Notes: generated by a model not told the origin, from the letters alone. Numbered from the stretch's first letter, positions 34,001 through 43,988 are shown. The stretch is 64,000 nt of DNA from Pachyseris speciosa (GCA_016490735.1 JAEMWC010000077.1:1572001-1636000), one strand, 5' to 3'. A program made the numbers and translations.

Positions 34001-34533
34001 ACTGCTTTTTGAAATGATTGTGTTATGTCTTCATTATTGATGTAGTGTCAATAATATTGCAAGTCTCACTGTTACTTTAACAGTAAGACACAGTCCTCCT
34101 TTTTGCTTTGAGAACTTTATAATATCGGTGGTCCTCACTGGTCAATTCCTAGAATAAAACCTGTCCTCAGGGGGTTAGAATTTTGCAATTGACCTGTGAA
34201 ATACAGCTTTAACATGGATGCTTATACAAAACCTGCATAAAACATAAATAACTTAAATACTTTTAGGTTCGTCCTGATGAGTAGTTTCATTGTTTTTGTT
34301 AGGTGCCAAGAGACCAAGCAGTCATTGTTGGATTGCATTACTTAAAGGTGAAAACAGTGGGTTCTGCGAATATGCAGAAACTAAAATCTACATGCATGCA
34401 GTTTTGCCTTTCCTCGTCAAGGGATTCCAGAAAAGAAGATCTCCTGCAGTCTCTTGGGCAGGTGCTTGAAAACAAAATTGTTAAAAGAAAAACCGATTAT
34501 GAAATGATAACACACGACAATTTGTGCATGTAA
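26674..34533 (+). CDS. Predicted three-exon gene inside the transposon
   Basis: Exons 26674-26724, 33659-33733 and 34303-34533 join in phase 0 throughout and give 118 residues. Splice ends are strong: GAG then GTAAGT; TTTAG before exon 2 and GTAAGT after it; TTGTTAG before exon 3. Exon 2 encodes LSEYETKRLEHVQANESKLL, resembling the (S/E)YE-R-NI-N-LL segment seen near the start of WDR76-like and related chromatin proteins. Exon 3 holds a SAP-like helix pair (about LKSTCMQFCLSSSRDSRKED to LLQSLGQVL), suggesting DNA binding. Intron 1 is nearly 7 kb and contains all the nested insertions from 27.6 to 33.6 kb, so older exons could be hidden there. The start codon choice rests on phase agreement. 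It may be an accessory gene of the transposon or a captured host gene. Introns make chance unlikely but not excluded. Confidence 0.5.
27655..27790 (-). mobile_element. LINE/SINE 3' tail with (AAGTG)n
   Basis: A (CACTT)n run at 27655-27690 precedes TTTATTTC and a hairpin (ACAACCTGC with GCAGGTTGT). Read on the minus strand this is an untranslated 3' end with a microsatellite tail, as at 9373 and 15831. Confidence 0.45.
27880..28090. mobile_element. Palindrome with Penelope-type motifs
   Basis: Arms ACAGAGTTGATAATGTAAAT to GACGTTTCGAGC (27882-27956) and their complement (28010-28078) surround several TTCGTC/AGCCCTT repeats. The motif GACGAAGGGCTAATGCT with GAAACGTC is typical of Penelope-like element ends. 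Confidence 0.7.
27988..28040 (+). ncRNA. Hammerhead ribozyme-like motif
   Basis: Plus strand: CTGACGA, one extra A, stem II GGGC with GCTT around TAAT (two wobble pairs), GAAA, minimal stem III AC/GT, triplet GTC. Stem I: GCT with AGC, then an internal loop, then GATT with AATC. The opposite arm has a damaged first box. Plausible but weak. Confidence 0.45.
28104..28417. mobile_element. MITE with 42-bp triplication
   Basis: Arms AGCCTGCGTCGCAGACG and its complement extend over more than 100 bases. In the left arm a 42-bp unit starting GAGTACGCGTTATGATTGG occurs three times (28185, 28227, 28269); the right arm has one. Confidence 0.8.
28418..28920. other. No feature seen
   Basis: Transposon interior, AT-rich, nothing recognised. 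Confidence 0.4.
28930..30236. mobile_element. MULE-like element, 1.3 kb
   Basis: Terminal inverted repeats of about 150 bp (CGGTCATGATAAAACGCAG inward) with a nine-base flanking duplication ATTTGAAGC at 28921-28929 and 30237-30245. Long TIRs with a 9-bp duplication are the Mutator pattern. The right TIR has an extra copy of a GCAGACCAT-type motif. The middle has no transposase. Confidence 0.8.
30247..30525. other. No feature seen
   Basis: Transposon interior between two insertions; no coding or repeat structure recognised. Confidence 0.4.
30621..30680 (-). ncRNA. Hammerhead ribozyme, core apparently intact
   Basis: Minus strand: stem I strand TTCTGT, box CTGACGA, stem II GTGC with GCAC around TTAG (four Watson-Crick pairs), box GAAA, then CTC-A-GAG as a near-palindromic stem III ending in the triplet GTC, then ACAGAG, which pairs with TTCTGT (five pairs and a wobble). 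Every invariant core base is present. The one-base stem III loop implies it folds best as a dimer, as described for Penelope-type hammerheads. Confidence 0.7.
30678..30735 (+). ncRNA. Hammerhead ribozyme, mutated copy
   Basis: Plus-strand partner in the palindrome. CTGACGA, stem II GCGC with GCGC around TTAG, and stems I and III are kept, but GAAA reads AAAA. The lost G corresponds to the general-base guanine (G12), so cleavage should fail. Confidence 0.65.
31575..31619. repeat. 45-bp palindrome
   Basis: GTACTAATTTCTAGAAATT is mirrored exactly at the right with a short spacer; each arm is itself palindromic around TTTCTAGAAA. Confidence 0.7.
32311..32330 (+). other. G-quadruplex-type tract
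   Basis: Runs of 7, 6 and 5 G separated by single A (GGGGGGGAGGGGGGAGGGGG) could fold into a G-quadruplex; a C-rich tract lies about 100 bp upstream at 32190-32224. Confidence 0.5.
33266..33587. mobile_element. pogo/Tigger-type MITE, 322 bp
   Basis: Ends CAGTCGAACCTCGATTA and the complement of CAGTCAAACCTCGATTA, flanked by TA (33264-33265, 33588-33589). Both the terminus and the TA target are classic for pogo-like elements. Inserted 71 bases before predicted exon 2. Confidence 0.85.
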
Positions 34534-35030
34534 CCACAACGGTTTAATTTGAGGTTTCAACAGCTTTTATTTTCCTTAGTTTGAAAAATGTTACAAAAAT
34601 TTAAACCAAGGATAAAATGTGTTGTTCCAGAAAATATCGATAATCCCCCAAAAGAGGTTTCCTTGTGCGCACCCTGATTTCCCAACAGCTCCAGAAGTCC
34701 CAGGTTAGCTTTGTGCCTTAAAAAATTTTGTCTTTAAGATTCCCTTCCTCTAGGAATCAGAATTTAATTTCAGACCCTTTTGGGTTGGATTGCATATTTC
34801 CTGGAAGCACAACACATCAAAAAGGAAAAATATATGTCATAAGCGACCATGCGTCAGCCCCAATTGGCCATGTTCTAAACGAGTAAGGGCCTGGGAACGA
34901 ATCCAAATTTCATTGAAAATCAATGAAATTGAACTAAATCGATTCTTACATGAAAGGGTATCTCAAAATAAGCAGTTTCGGCAAGTTTGAGTACGTTTGG
35001 TTGAAAAGTCGCCAGATAACATGCATTTAA

Positions 35031-36840
35031 GGGCCCATTGAAGTATCTCGTTGCTAAGGTACACGGTTGCTAACCAAGTGCAATTTCACTTCCGGTCAGC
35101 CCAAATTTTTTCGCGCGCTTTCTTCGGCGTCGGCCGTTCGCTGGCTCGTTCAAGTCGCCGGTAATCTTTTTTTGCTTCGTTGCAACAAATACAAGATCAG
35201 AAACCTTTTGTTTAATTGATTTTCGGGTGCATACAACGAGCCAAATCAACCAAAAGCTGTGGAAAGGCATTTTTAAGTACCTTACGGTGTTTGAAGTCTG
35301 TTTTAAGTGATGTTTTTGTTAGCTAGAAAAATTTCATCTGTTCGGACTCCCTAGCTGAAGTTTTAATTGCCCGAAAATGTTAGGGAACAAAATCTTCCTT
35401 TGAGAAAATTCAAGCTGAAATGAACTTTCCACGAACTTTCTAGGGAATAATTTTCTCTCCGAAAATGTTAGCTGACGTTTTTAACTGCCAAAAACAGCAG
35501 TTGTGACCTTTCCGAAAACCTCAGGGGCCATTAATTCCCCATTGCGAATCTTTTAGGCCGAGTGCACTCTTTAATCGACACCGAAAGCCCAAGGCGAACT
35601 ACCCTCCACCGAACAGATATCTACCGAAACTTGTCGTTGGGTGCCCCTGAATTTTCTGCTTTACGTTTACAACATGTGAGTCGTACCTTTATTTTTGAAA
35701 CTTGAGTGTTCTGCTTGAAAATGTTTTCCACGTACGGACGTAAACAGAAAGCCGCAGCGATGGTTGCATGTCGATGGGGAAATCTCGAAAAGGTGACAGT
35801 AAAAGATTTCCAGTGTCAGGTTGGAAATCGAAATCTCAAAGATGCGGAGACACAAACTGAAATTAGTACTGCGCTATCATCACCTGTAAACTTCAAAAGA
35901 AACTCTGTGTCCGCGGCCTTTTTGACCGCTCCGATCTTGCGATGAAACTGTGCGATCCTGTGAACCTGTATCCGTGAACTGTCCTTCCGAACCTGAGAAA
36001 CTCCATTGTTTAAATATAACACAAATAAACGAAGCTCTCCCAAGACAGCATGGAGCAAAAGACGGTGAGCATCCTTGAAAGCAGCTCTAGATCACAAGAA
36101 TTTCATTCTTACATAAAAAATTAATGCTAACCACTTTAACCACTCGACAGAAAGCCTGACTGATAATGGTGAGCTCGAAACTTGTGATGGACAGCTTCTC
36201 CTTACAACATCAGCCTCGCTTGAGAACCTAGTTAACAGTAATTTAAGTAATCTACAACACCGTGACTGTGAAAAAGAAACTGAATTCGAATTTTGTTCGA
36301 TAAAACAAAACACAGATGTGACTGGCCACAATGCTTAGGCACCAGGCCGCTGAAAATTCGCTCGCCACTTCCGGTGCCGCGAAAAAATTGACTTTTCTCC
36401 CCGAGAGATAAATGTAGTTGCTGGATTTTAAAACAATTCGAAAGAACATCATATTTTCTTGGAATTCAAGCATGGGTTTTGCGACAAAATGAAAAACAAA
36501 AAAATTATGCTCAAAAGAGTGGTCAAAGAAGCACATTTTGCATTCTCATTTTTTTATTTTTTATCATAAGCCAAAACGCATGCTTAAATTTCTTCAAAAC
36601 GGCTTTTGTATTGTTACTGTACAGAAAATGAGGGTAAAAGGTTTAAGCCATTTAGTTAAAATGCATTTTTCTGTTTCTGGTCACGTGACATTGGGCGTGG
36701 TCCGATGACGTCATGTACTGGACCATATTTGCCCCCTATGGGTATTGTCCAAATTTGGTCCAATTGAAGCATACATGTGCAGAGTTATAGCAAATTGATT
36801 TTTCCCTAGCAACGGCATCAAAAGATACTTTAATGGGCCC
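35031..36840. mobile_element. piggyBac-like element, 1.8 kb
   Basis: Flanked on both sides by TTAA (35027-35030, 36841-36844). Inverted ends GGGCCCATTGAAGTATC and the complement of GGGCCCATTAAAGTATC continue to CGTTGCTA. TTAA target use is specific to piggyBac. No transposase; a host-like gene fragment fills the interior. Confidence 0.7.
35721..36339 (+). pseudogene. Captured host gene fragment (possibly haspin-like N-terminus)
   Basis: ATG at 35721 opens MFSTYGRKQKAAAMVACRW and continues 75 codons to TGA at 35943. A one-base shift then gives a second coherent frame (DETVRSCEPVSVNCPSEPEK onward), and after further breaks a third (ENLVNSNLSNLQHRDC onward) ends at TAG near 36339. The protein-like composition and lack of introns suggest a processed fragment. 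The start TYGRK resembles the short conserved N-terminal motif of haspin and other chromatin proteins; this identification is tentative. It lies inside the piggyBac-like element. Confidence 0.4.
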
Positions 36841-37099
36841 TTAAAACTTAAAAAAATCTCTTACAAATGTCTCTATTTCGGAAAGTGTGTCCCTCCAAAC
36901 CATACAAAGTCTCTAATTTTCACAATTTTCAAAATCATTTTTTTCAGCTCCAATTCAACTAAACAGCGTCAAATTTGGTTTGGTGACAATTTTGAGATGC
37001 TCTTTCATGCAGTGGAAACATTTTTTTCCAATCGATAAGTTTTAAAACCTCGTTCCCAGGCCCTTACTCGTTTAGAACATGGCCAATAATTGGAGTATT

Positions 37100-37885
37100 T
37101 ATATCTTAAATAGTAGTTGATGCATACTTTTATATACCAGTTTGTATTTTACACAGATTTTAATCGATTAATAATCATATGAAACTTTATTTCACTCATG
37201 TAAATCATTTGGAATTTTTATGGTAGAAGACAAGGCAATTATAATATCACAATTTGTGCTGACCAGACTAGTTTATGAAGGCGAAGTAACACAGGTGTTA
37301 TGTTTATGCAGCAATGTTGTATTGCATGTTTAAAGCAAGCATTAAGGACATGTACTACCTCTCCATCGGTTCTGTTGTGTTGCACAGAAACTGGTTGAAC
37401 ATGAATGTGGTTAGTAATGAAACATTGTTAAATGAAGAATGATCCTCGCAGTTGTGTAGCAATTCCAATGAACTTTTGCTTGTGTCACATAGTTTTTTTT
37501 ACAAAAATATTAAATTAGTTGTGAGGATGCAGAAGTTAAAAATATTTGATGAAACTGGACATTTATTTGTGACAACAGTCAAAACTTAATATTTAATAAG
37601 TTTATTTAATAAGTTTATTTAATATTTGTCGGCGGAGAAATTGGAATTCGGGATTCCTAAAATCTGCATGCACTTTGTTCATATAGTATGGTAGAGTGAA
37701 TGTATTAAAGGAGTGGTCTCCTGTAAAACATTAACAGAATGAATATTGATGGTTTAAGTTGTCACAGGCAGAAATTAAGGTTATATTTCCAATGACAGAC
37801 ACAGAAATCTTGGAATCGTAAATGATTGAAAAGGGTGTTACATTATGATCAATGGAATTACAATAAAACAATTTATAAAGCAGCT
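37100..37885. other. Transposon interior, no gene seen
   Basis: No coding sequence. 37432-37457 (AAATGAAGAATGATCCTCGCAG) matches the tRNA-like repeat of 15481 and 17490, a 26-base isolated fragment. Confidence 0.45.
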
Positions 37886-39125
37886 TTTTAAAGGGTCTTT
37901 TACTCGATTTATGTGATTTTTGCAGGATTCCCTAATTCAATTTATATGATATTTACAGGCCCCCTTATTCCATTTACATGACTTTTGCAGGCTCCTTTAT
38001 TCGATTTACATGATATTTACAGGCCCCCTTATTCGATTTACATGATATTTACAGGCTCCTTTCTTCGATTTACATGATATTTACAGGCTCTCTTTTTGCA
38101 TTTACATGATATTTGAAGGCTTCCTTATTCGATTTACATGTTATTTACAGGCTCCTTTATTCGATTTACATGATAGTTACAGGCGTCCTTATTCGATATA
38201 CATGATATTTACAGGCTCCTTTATTCGATTTACATGATATTTACAGGCTCCTTTAGTCGATTTACGTGATATTTACAGGCTCTCTTTTTTGCATTTACAT
38301 GATATTTACAGGCTCCCTTATTCGATTTACGTGTTATTTACAGGCTCCTTTATTCGATTTACGTGATATTTACAGGCTCTCTTTTTGCGTTTACATGATA
38401 TTTAAAGGCTCCCTTATTCGATTTACATGTTATTTACAGGCTCCTTTATTCGATCTACATGATATTTACAGGCTCCTTTATTCGATTTACATGATATTTA
38501 CAGGCTCCTTTATTCGATTTACGTGTTATTTACAGGCTCCTTTATTCGATTTACGTGTTATTTACAGGCTCCTTTATTCGATTTACGTGATTTTTCCAGG
38601 CTCCCTTTTTTCCATTTACATGATATTTACAGCCTCCTTTATTGGATTTACATGATATTTACAGGCCCCCTTTTTCCATTTACATGATATTTACAGACCC
38701 CTCATTCGATTTGCATGATATTTACAGGCTCCTTTATTCGATTTACATGATATTTACAGGCTCCTTAATTCGATTTACATGATATTTACAGGCTCCTTTA
38801 TTCGATTTACGTGATTTTTCCAGGCTCCCTTTTTCCATTTACATGATATTTACAGGCTCCTTAATTCGATTTACATGATATTTACAGGTTCCCTTACTGG
38901 ATTTACATGCTATTTACAGGATTCTTTATTTCACTTACATGCTATTTCCATGGTCTTGTGTCCCTGGGCTGAGAAATTTACAGGATCTTTTCCATAATTT
39001 ACATGTTTCACCTGAATTATTTACATGTTTTTTACAGGATTTGTCAGAACATGTAAATGGGTAAAAATCATGTAAATATTCATTTACAGTATCTTTCTGA
39101 TCATTTACATGTTATTTACATGTTT
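37886..39125 (+). repeat. Right subterminal repeat field, 32-bp unit
   Basis: About 30 tandem copies of a 32-bp unit, GATTTACATGATATTTACAG followed by GCTCCTTTATTC, decaying into looser ATTTACATG motifs at the terminus. The 129-codon ORF here is only the translated repeat. Confidence 0.9.
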
Positions 39126-39313
39126 TTTACATACTATGGAAATTTTCAATTTTTCCAGTGTTTATAAACAGAATTATGAGTTCAAAAGGTCTTCTGTCTG
39201 CTCGATATTTACCCTTCTTGCTGTCCGTCCTATCGGAATAAAGCCAATTGCTTCATATAATGTTCTCGATGCGGTCATTAAAGTTTTACGCAATTAATTT
39301 GACATTTCTGGGA

Positions 39314-39321
39314 TATAAATA
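39314..39321 (+). promoter_or_regulatory. TATA box of receptor B
   Basis: TATAAATA, 73 bases upstream of the ATG, in a leader shared with receptors A and C. The transposon right end lies only 154 bases upstream of it, so any distal enhancer was moved 13.6 kb away. Confidence 0.65.
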
Positions 39322-39386
39322 CTTAGTTCATTAACAAACCACGCCAAACCTCTCCTCGTTTTCTCGTGTTGTGAAGTAACGAGGCG

Positions 39387-40304
39387 ATGGCAAACTTTAC
39401 CGCAGATGGAAACCAAGGTGCAAACATAATCTTGTTTTACTCCAAAGGATTTCTTGAATACAGTAACAACGAGCTGATGATCCTCATAGCACTGAATCTT
39501 TTTGTTTCCGTCACCGCATCTCTGGGGAATGCTCTGATCCTAGCTGCCCTGCACAAGCAGTCTCCACTTCATCCGTCGTCCAAACTCTTGTTTCGTAACC
39601 TAGCAGCAACTGATCTTGCCGTCGGTATCATTGTGGAGCCTTTTCATATCACTCATCTTATATCTGTGTTAAATGAGCAATGGAATATGTCTCGCTTCGC
39701 ATTTGAAAGTTTCCATATCACGGGCTTTATTCTGTGTGGAGTGTCCATGTTTACACTGACCGCAATAAGCGTGGACAGACTTCTCGCTCTGCTGTTAGGG
39801 CTCAGATACAAACAAGTTGTAACTTTAAAGCGAATCTGCGTTATATGCATCGGCTTTTGGTTTGTGTCTATTTGCACTTCGATTATGCTCATCTTGAGGC
39901 TTCAAATACCCTTGCCGTTGGTCTACAGTGCTGTATCACTCTGTTTGGTCATTTCGGTCTTCTCTTACGTCAAGATATTCTTCACTCTTCGTCATAACCA
40001 ATTTCAAGCACAAGGACAGCAAAACCAAAACGTTCTACCGAACAGAGCGCGATACAAAAGGACAGTGAAAAGTGCGCTGTGGGTGCAGTTAGCATTGCTT
40101 TTTTGTTATCTGCCATATGTTATAACGCATATAGCTGCTCTTAAGGGAGGCCAATTGTCGTCGTTCCCCTTCGCTAGGTCATTAACAGCGACATTACTTT
40201 TTCTAAACTCGTCATTAAACCCAATTCTTTACTGTTGGAAGATCAAAGAAGTGCGTCAAGCAGTGAAAGGTATCGTCAAAGGACTCTTTTGTTCAACAAG
40301 TTAA
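39387..40304 (+). CDS. Receptor B, melanocortin-like class A GPCR
   Basis: Intronless, 305 residues. N-terminus short with an NFT glycosylation site at residue 3 and no signal peptide. TM1 about 29-52 (G47 N48), TM2 65-88 (N71, D76), TM3 101-125, DR at 130-131 followed by L instead of Y, TM4 148-170, TM5 178-200 without the usual Pro, TM6 226-248 with CYLPY (P243), TM7 262-284 with NPILY (278-282). The usual Cys at the start of TM3 is absent and the loop between TM4 and TM5 is only about seven residues (LQIPLP). These features are shared with the melanocortin branch; the ligand is unknown. It would signal at the plasma membrane through G proteins. Full-length and undamaged; substitutions against other copies include M101, F106, E107, F113 and K287. 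Confidence 0.92.
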   Translation: MANFTADGNQGANIILFYSKGFLEYSNNELMILIALNLFVSVTASLGNALILAALHKQSPLHPSSKLLFRNLAATDLAVGIIVEPFHITHLISVLNEQWNMSRFAFESFHITGFILCGVSMFTLTAISVDRLLALLLGLRYKQVVTLKRICVICIGFWFVSICTSIMLILRLQIPLPLVYSAVSLCLVISVFSYVKIFFTLRHNQFQAQGQQNQNVLPNRARYKRTVKSALWVQLALLFCYLPYVITHIAALKGGQLSSFPFARSLTATLLFLNSSLNPILYCWKIKEVRQAVKGIVKGLFCSTS

Positions 40305-40438
40305 TGGTTAAGTCATGTAGTGCATTACTTGTGTTGAATCGGCCTGTAACATTGGATAGTAAGGGTAAAATTCCTACAAAGACTTTAATAACTGTACTTT
40401 TGTTATGCTATGAGTATTAAGAAGACAAATGTCATAGC

Positions 40439-40451
40439 AATAAACAATAAA
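40439..40451 (+). terminator. Poly(A) signals of receptor B
   Basis: Two AATAAA hexamers (40439-40444, 40446-40451) about 135 bases after the stop codon. The same pair is found after receptors C and D but is deleted after receptor A. Confidence 0.6.
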
Positions 40452-40952
40452 AAGGCGAATGGACTCAAAGCTAAACATGTCACGATAAAGAACCGACTCA
40501 CAAACGGTTGTTTTTCGGAAGTGAAATTCTGAGTTATAGTGGATCTACTTTCGTGTTTAAAATTTAAGTAGCCTAACTCACAAACATATGCGATGTCTAG
40601 CAGTACCCTGGCTTGTCCTTTGCTTGTCCTTTTCCTCTGTTTCTCTTCTCTTTTTTTTCGGGACAATAGCAACATTATACAGCCTGTAAAAAGAAGATAA
40701 ATCGACTTGAACTAATACAGAACTGTTAGAATAAACTACATGTCGATTTAAGTTTTTTGTTCAACCCAGTTTATATTCGGGTGCACGTTTGTCACAGCCC
40801 CACACAGTAATCGTGTATAGATTTCGTGACTCAAACTTTGTTGATGTTCGCAGTTGTTGAAACAGGGTAAATGATGCATGTACAAAAATAAGGAAATTTG
40901 AAGGAACATGCACCTTTAAGAAGAATAAATTCGATACTGACAAGATAGATTA

Positions 40953-41648
40953 CAGTAAAAACCCGCGTATAAGAACCTGGATTTTAAGAGCCTGTTAGGC
41001 TAAATTTCATTTTAAGCCTCCTCCACATTAGAACCTATTAAGGCTAAAATTTTAAGTTAGGTTCTTATCAGTGAAGTTGCTGTAAAAGTGTCCCAAGATT
41101 TTCTTGGTATTAACTTTGAAATGGCATTTCAGAGAACTGACTATGAGTTTGTTTGAACAGATGTTTTGTTAAGGACATACATATACCTGCACTATACTGC
41201 CTTTGGGCATTATGGTATAAATGATTTATTGTTTTTATTTTTTGTATTATGAGATGATATTTATAATATATTTAAATGAAATTCATATGAAAATATAAGA
41301 ACCTATTTTAAGAACCTTGGTAGCCTAAATTTACTTTAAGTACCATTTATATAAGAACCTGTTTATGCTAAGTTAAAAAATCCAGTGCCGGGTTGTTCGA
41401 AAGCCGATTAACCCTAATCCAAGATTAATAATTAACCAGGGAGTTAATTTCTATATTCACGAACGTTGTTCAACGCTGATATTCTGCAAAGTTTTAGTTA
41501 AAGGACGTGAATTCTGAAAAGCAAAAGCCAGCAAAAGAAACTTTCATCCAAACGTTAAAAACTGCAACCAAAGTTTACGCTAATCCTGGATTAAGTTAAT
41601 CGGCTTTCGAACAACCGGGCCCAGGTTCTTATACGCGGGTTTTTACTG
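40953..41648. mobile_element. TA-target DNA transposon, 696 bp
   Basis: Inverted ends CAGTAAAAACCCGCGTATAA, flanked by TA (40951-40952, 41649-41650). The empty site GATTACCAACAG is kept in U5, U6 and U2. Tc1/mariner or pogo type, no transposase. Contains the MITE at 41387. Confidence 0.85.
41387..41620. mobile_element. Nested MITE, 234 bp
   Basis: Ends GCCGGGTTGTTCGAAAGCCG and the complement of GCCCGGTTGTTCGAAAGCCG, inserted in the older 696-bp element. CCAG on both sides may be the target duplication. Confidence 0.75.
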
Positions 41649-43784
41649 TACTAACAGACGTAAAGTTAAAGTTGCTGACACGCTCAAGTTTTCAGCTTGT
41701 TGTTCAAGGATACCGCAAGACAACGCCGAATCATACTGAAAACCAAAATGTCTCGCAGTAAGCAATATACAAGCGGGTATCGAGCATCATCTAAAGCTTA
41801 AATGTTAATGAAGTCTTTTCGTTTATCTGCATAATGAGTTAGAGAAATAAGGCTGTGGTTGAACTGACTAGGTCTACCTAGAGGAGTGTTCCAGTTCTTA
41901 GGCTTGTCTTTCGCGAGTCCTCTTGATCGAATTTTCTTCAAAACACAGAGCAGCTGTTCAAGGTTTTCTAGTGGAAAGAAAGATTCTAAAATCGTGGAAA
42001 ATGTTGACGGATACCGGTCGTTTCACCAAATTGTAGTTTAGTCGATTCGCTACATCTTCAAACGGAAAGAAAATGCAGGTTATACTAACACTGTGATACA
42101 CAGAAATGCCTAGGCTAATTTTTCACCTTAATACTCTTTTCGAACAAGAAATAATAATCAACATTCTTATACGTTGCTTTCATTAGTAGACTGCAAAACA
42201 GCCGTATTTTTGCGTTGGTCGAAAGCGACGTCTTGTCAAGGAAAAGGTCTGGAGCGAGAGTGAAAACGTAGAGTGAGACTGGGGAGAGACGCGAAGCCCG
42301 CGAGAATTCGCGCATTCGCAAAACGAAGATAAAAACCGATTGTTTTGTAATCTATTTCATTAGCGAAACAACTTCCGGATACCGTGTTAACGGAAGCATA
42401 CCTAGGTTAACATGTCAGTCGAACAATTAGAGAAAAACGAGTACTTCCTCTTATCACATATCTTTGAAGAAAAACAACACTATTAGTCCAGCTGCTAACG
42501 GCCAAAAAATGGTCGAATTGTTCTTTTTTTTTATAAAAGGATGAAACTTTGCCTGATTAGTAACATCCCTGTGAGAAACATTTTCAGATATGGAGCCAGC
42601 CCAAATTAGCTACTGGAGCCTTTAATGTTTGTTAAAATTGCCGCTCACTTTTAATAGAACTTCTCGTTATTAAAAGCACCTTTGTTCACGAGTTCCTAAT
42701 AAGGAAACCTATAAACATCTGCTATATATGAAAACTCACGACGATTTTAAAGCTGTAGAATACCTACAGATTTGATATCTTTTCCTTTAGTAATCAAAAA
42801 ACAACAACACACTCTATACCAGGTCACTATTGATGTCTTTCGATCAAAATGTTAGTTCATCGCTGTTAAAAAGACAGGTCTTTCTAAAGACAATCAAATA
42901 TGTGCGAAAGACAAACATCATTTACAAAGATGCTACAGTTTCTTTCTAAAAAAATGAACACAAACACAGACAAAGAGAAACTTATAAGATGGATAGCCTT
43001 CACTTTCATTCACGGCAATTTCCAGTATCCATTTAAAATGTTAACTGGAAGTAAGACGCGTAGGCAGATGTGAAAATGTTAATGACGTAACTAATAGTTA
43101 GAGCTCAGTTCTACTCAAGGTTTCCCTGTAGCTTAAAATTAATTAACTATAGCTTGGAATTCGTTTTTCTTTTTCCTCTTTCAAGAAAAGAAAGGAGTGG
43201 CTGATAATTCAGAAAATTGAAATGTATATACAGAACCGAAGAGAAACAACCAGGATTAACTGGTTATTCATGATTGAATAAATAGAGCAATTCATACGTA
43301 CGCGTCACGCTCTTTATTTTTAACCTCATTACTCCATGTTAGGCTAAAATTTAGGAAGGTTTATAGCAGAGTGTACAAACAGCAGAAAAAAAGCTGGAAG
43401 TCATGTTGGTAGTTATCTCTTACAAACAACTTATTTTCACTAAGAAAAAAATTATATGTTATTTACAAATGGCCATTAACTTGGTGTTTAATATAATAAC
43501 TAACCATTAACATGCGGCAAATGAAAACAAAGTGAAAAGTAAAGTAGAAAATTGCAGCGGTCACATGACGGTTGCCGCAGAAAAAAAGTCCAACAGTCAC
43601 GTCTTGTTTGAAGACCAGTAGGTACAGCATGTATGGCGAAAAAGTCCGAGTGCCAGGTTTGCTGTATAGTTTCTTTGAAAGTGCAAAGGAAAACGAGGCT
43701 GCTTGTAGACTGAAAAACAACAAACAAAAAAGGACTAAAGGAAGAATTAAAAACGCTTATTTAACTGAGAGGGTGCTTAACATA

Positions 43785-43988
43785 TATCTACCATATGTTA
43801 TAACGCGTATAGCAGCTAGCGCTCTTTGGTGAGGCCAATTGTCGTCGTTCCCCTTCGCTAGGTCATTAACAGCGACTTTACTTGTTTTAAACATGTCATC
43901 AAACCCAATTCTTTACTGTTGGAAGATCAGAGAAGTGCGTCAAGCAGTGAAAGACATCATCAAAGGACTATCTTGTTCAACATGTTAA
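43785..43988 (+). pseudogene. Receptor stump (TM6-TM7), U4
   Basis: Same junction as at 17870: upstream cassette sequence ending GCTTAACATAT joins TM6 at TCTACCATATG. A short duplication (GCAGCTAGCGC) separates it from the U1 stump. In-frame stop in the third extracellular loop region, TM7 readable to TAA 43986-43988. Confidence 0.85.

Larger units (their letters stand above)
34864..37086. mobile_element. TIR element, 2.2 kb, with nested element
   Basis: A perfect 37-base inverted repeat (TTGGCCATGTTCTAAACG inward) at 34864-34900 and 37050-37086. The superfamily and target duplication are unclear. Most of the interior is the piggyBac-like insertion at 35031. Confidence 0.75.
25590..39160. 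mobile_element. Giant CACTA/EnSpm-like transposon, 13,571 bp
   Basis: Ends are inverted: CACTGGAAAA, G or A, then TTGAAAATTT. Both sides are flanked by TTT (25587-25589, 39161-39163). The empty site TACTTTATAAAC is intact in U2 and U5, which proves insertion at one point. A CACTR terminus with a 3-bp duplication and long subterminal repeat fields are hallmarks of CACTA/EnSpm elements. No transposase was found in the open frames, so it may be non-autonomous. It carries a predicted three-exon gene and several younger nested elements. Confidence 0.85.
24865..43429 (+). repeat. Receptor cassette U3, split by giant transposon
   Basis: The third unit's upstream block is at 24865-25589 and its promoter, receptor B and tail are at 39161-43429. 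The interruption is the 13.6-kb CACTA-like element. A TA-target element is also inserted in the tail at 40953. Confidence 0.85.

Noticed and set aside
38266..38655. 129-codon ORF
   Set aside because: It is the 32-bp subterminal repeat translated; periodic frame cycling and no protein features.
37886..39125. CRISPR-like appearance of regular repeats
   Set aside because: Units are head-to-tail without unique spacers and the genome is eukaryotic; they are transposon subterminal repeats.
43463..43832. Conserved small ORFs on both strands in the upstream block of each cassette (KVRVPGLLYSFFERAKENEA on plus; FSFALSKKLYSKPGTR on minus)
   Set aside because: Repeated because the cassettes are recent duplicates; no start context, splice sites or domain. 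Possibly a 5' exon relic, but nothing favours one strand.
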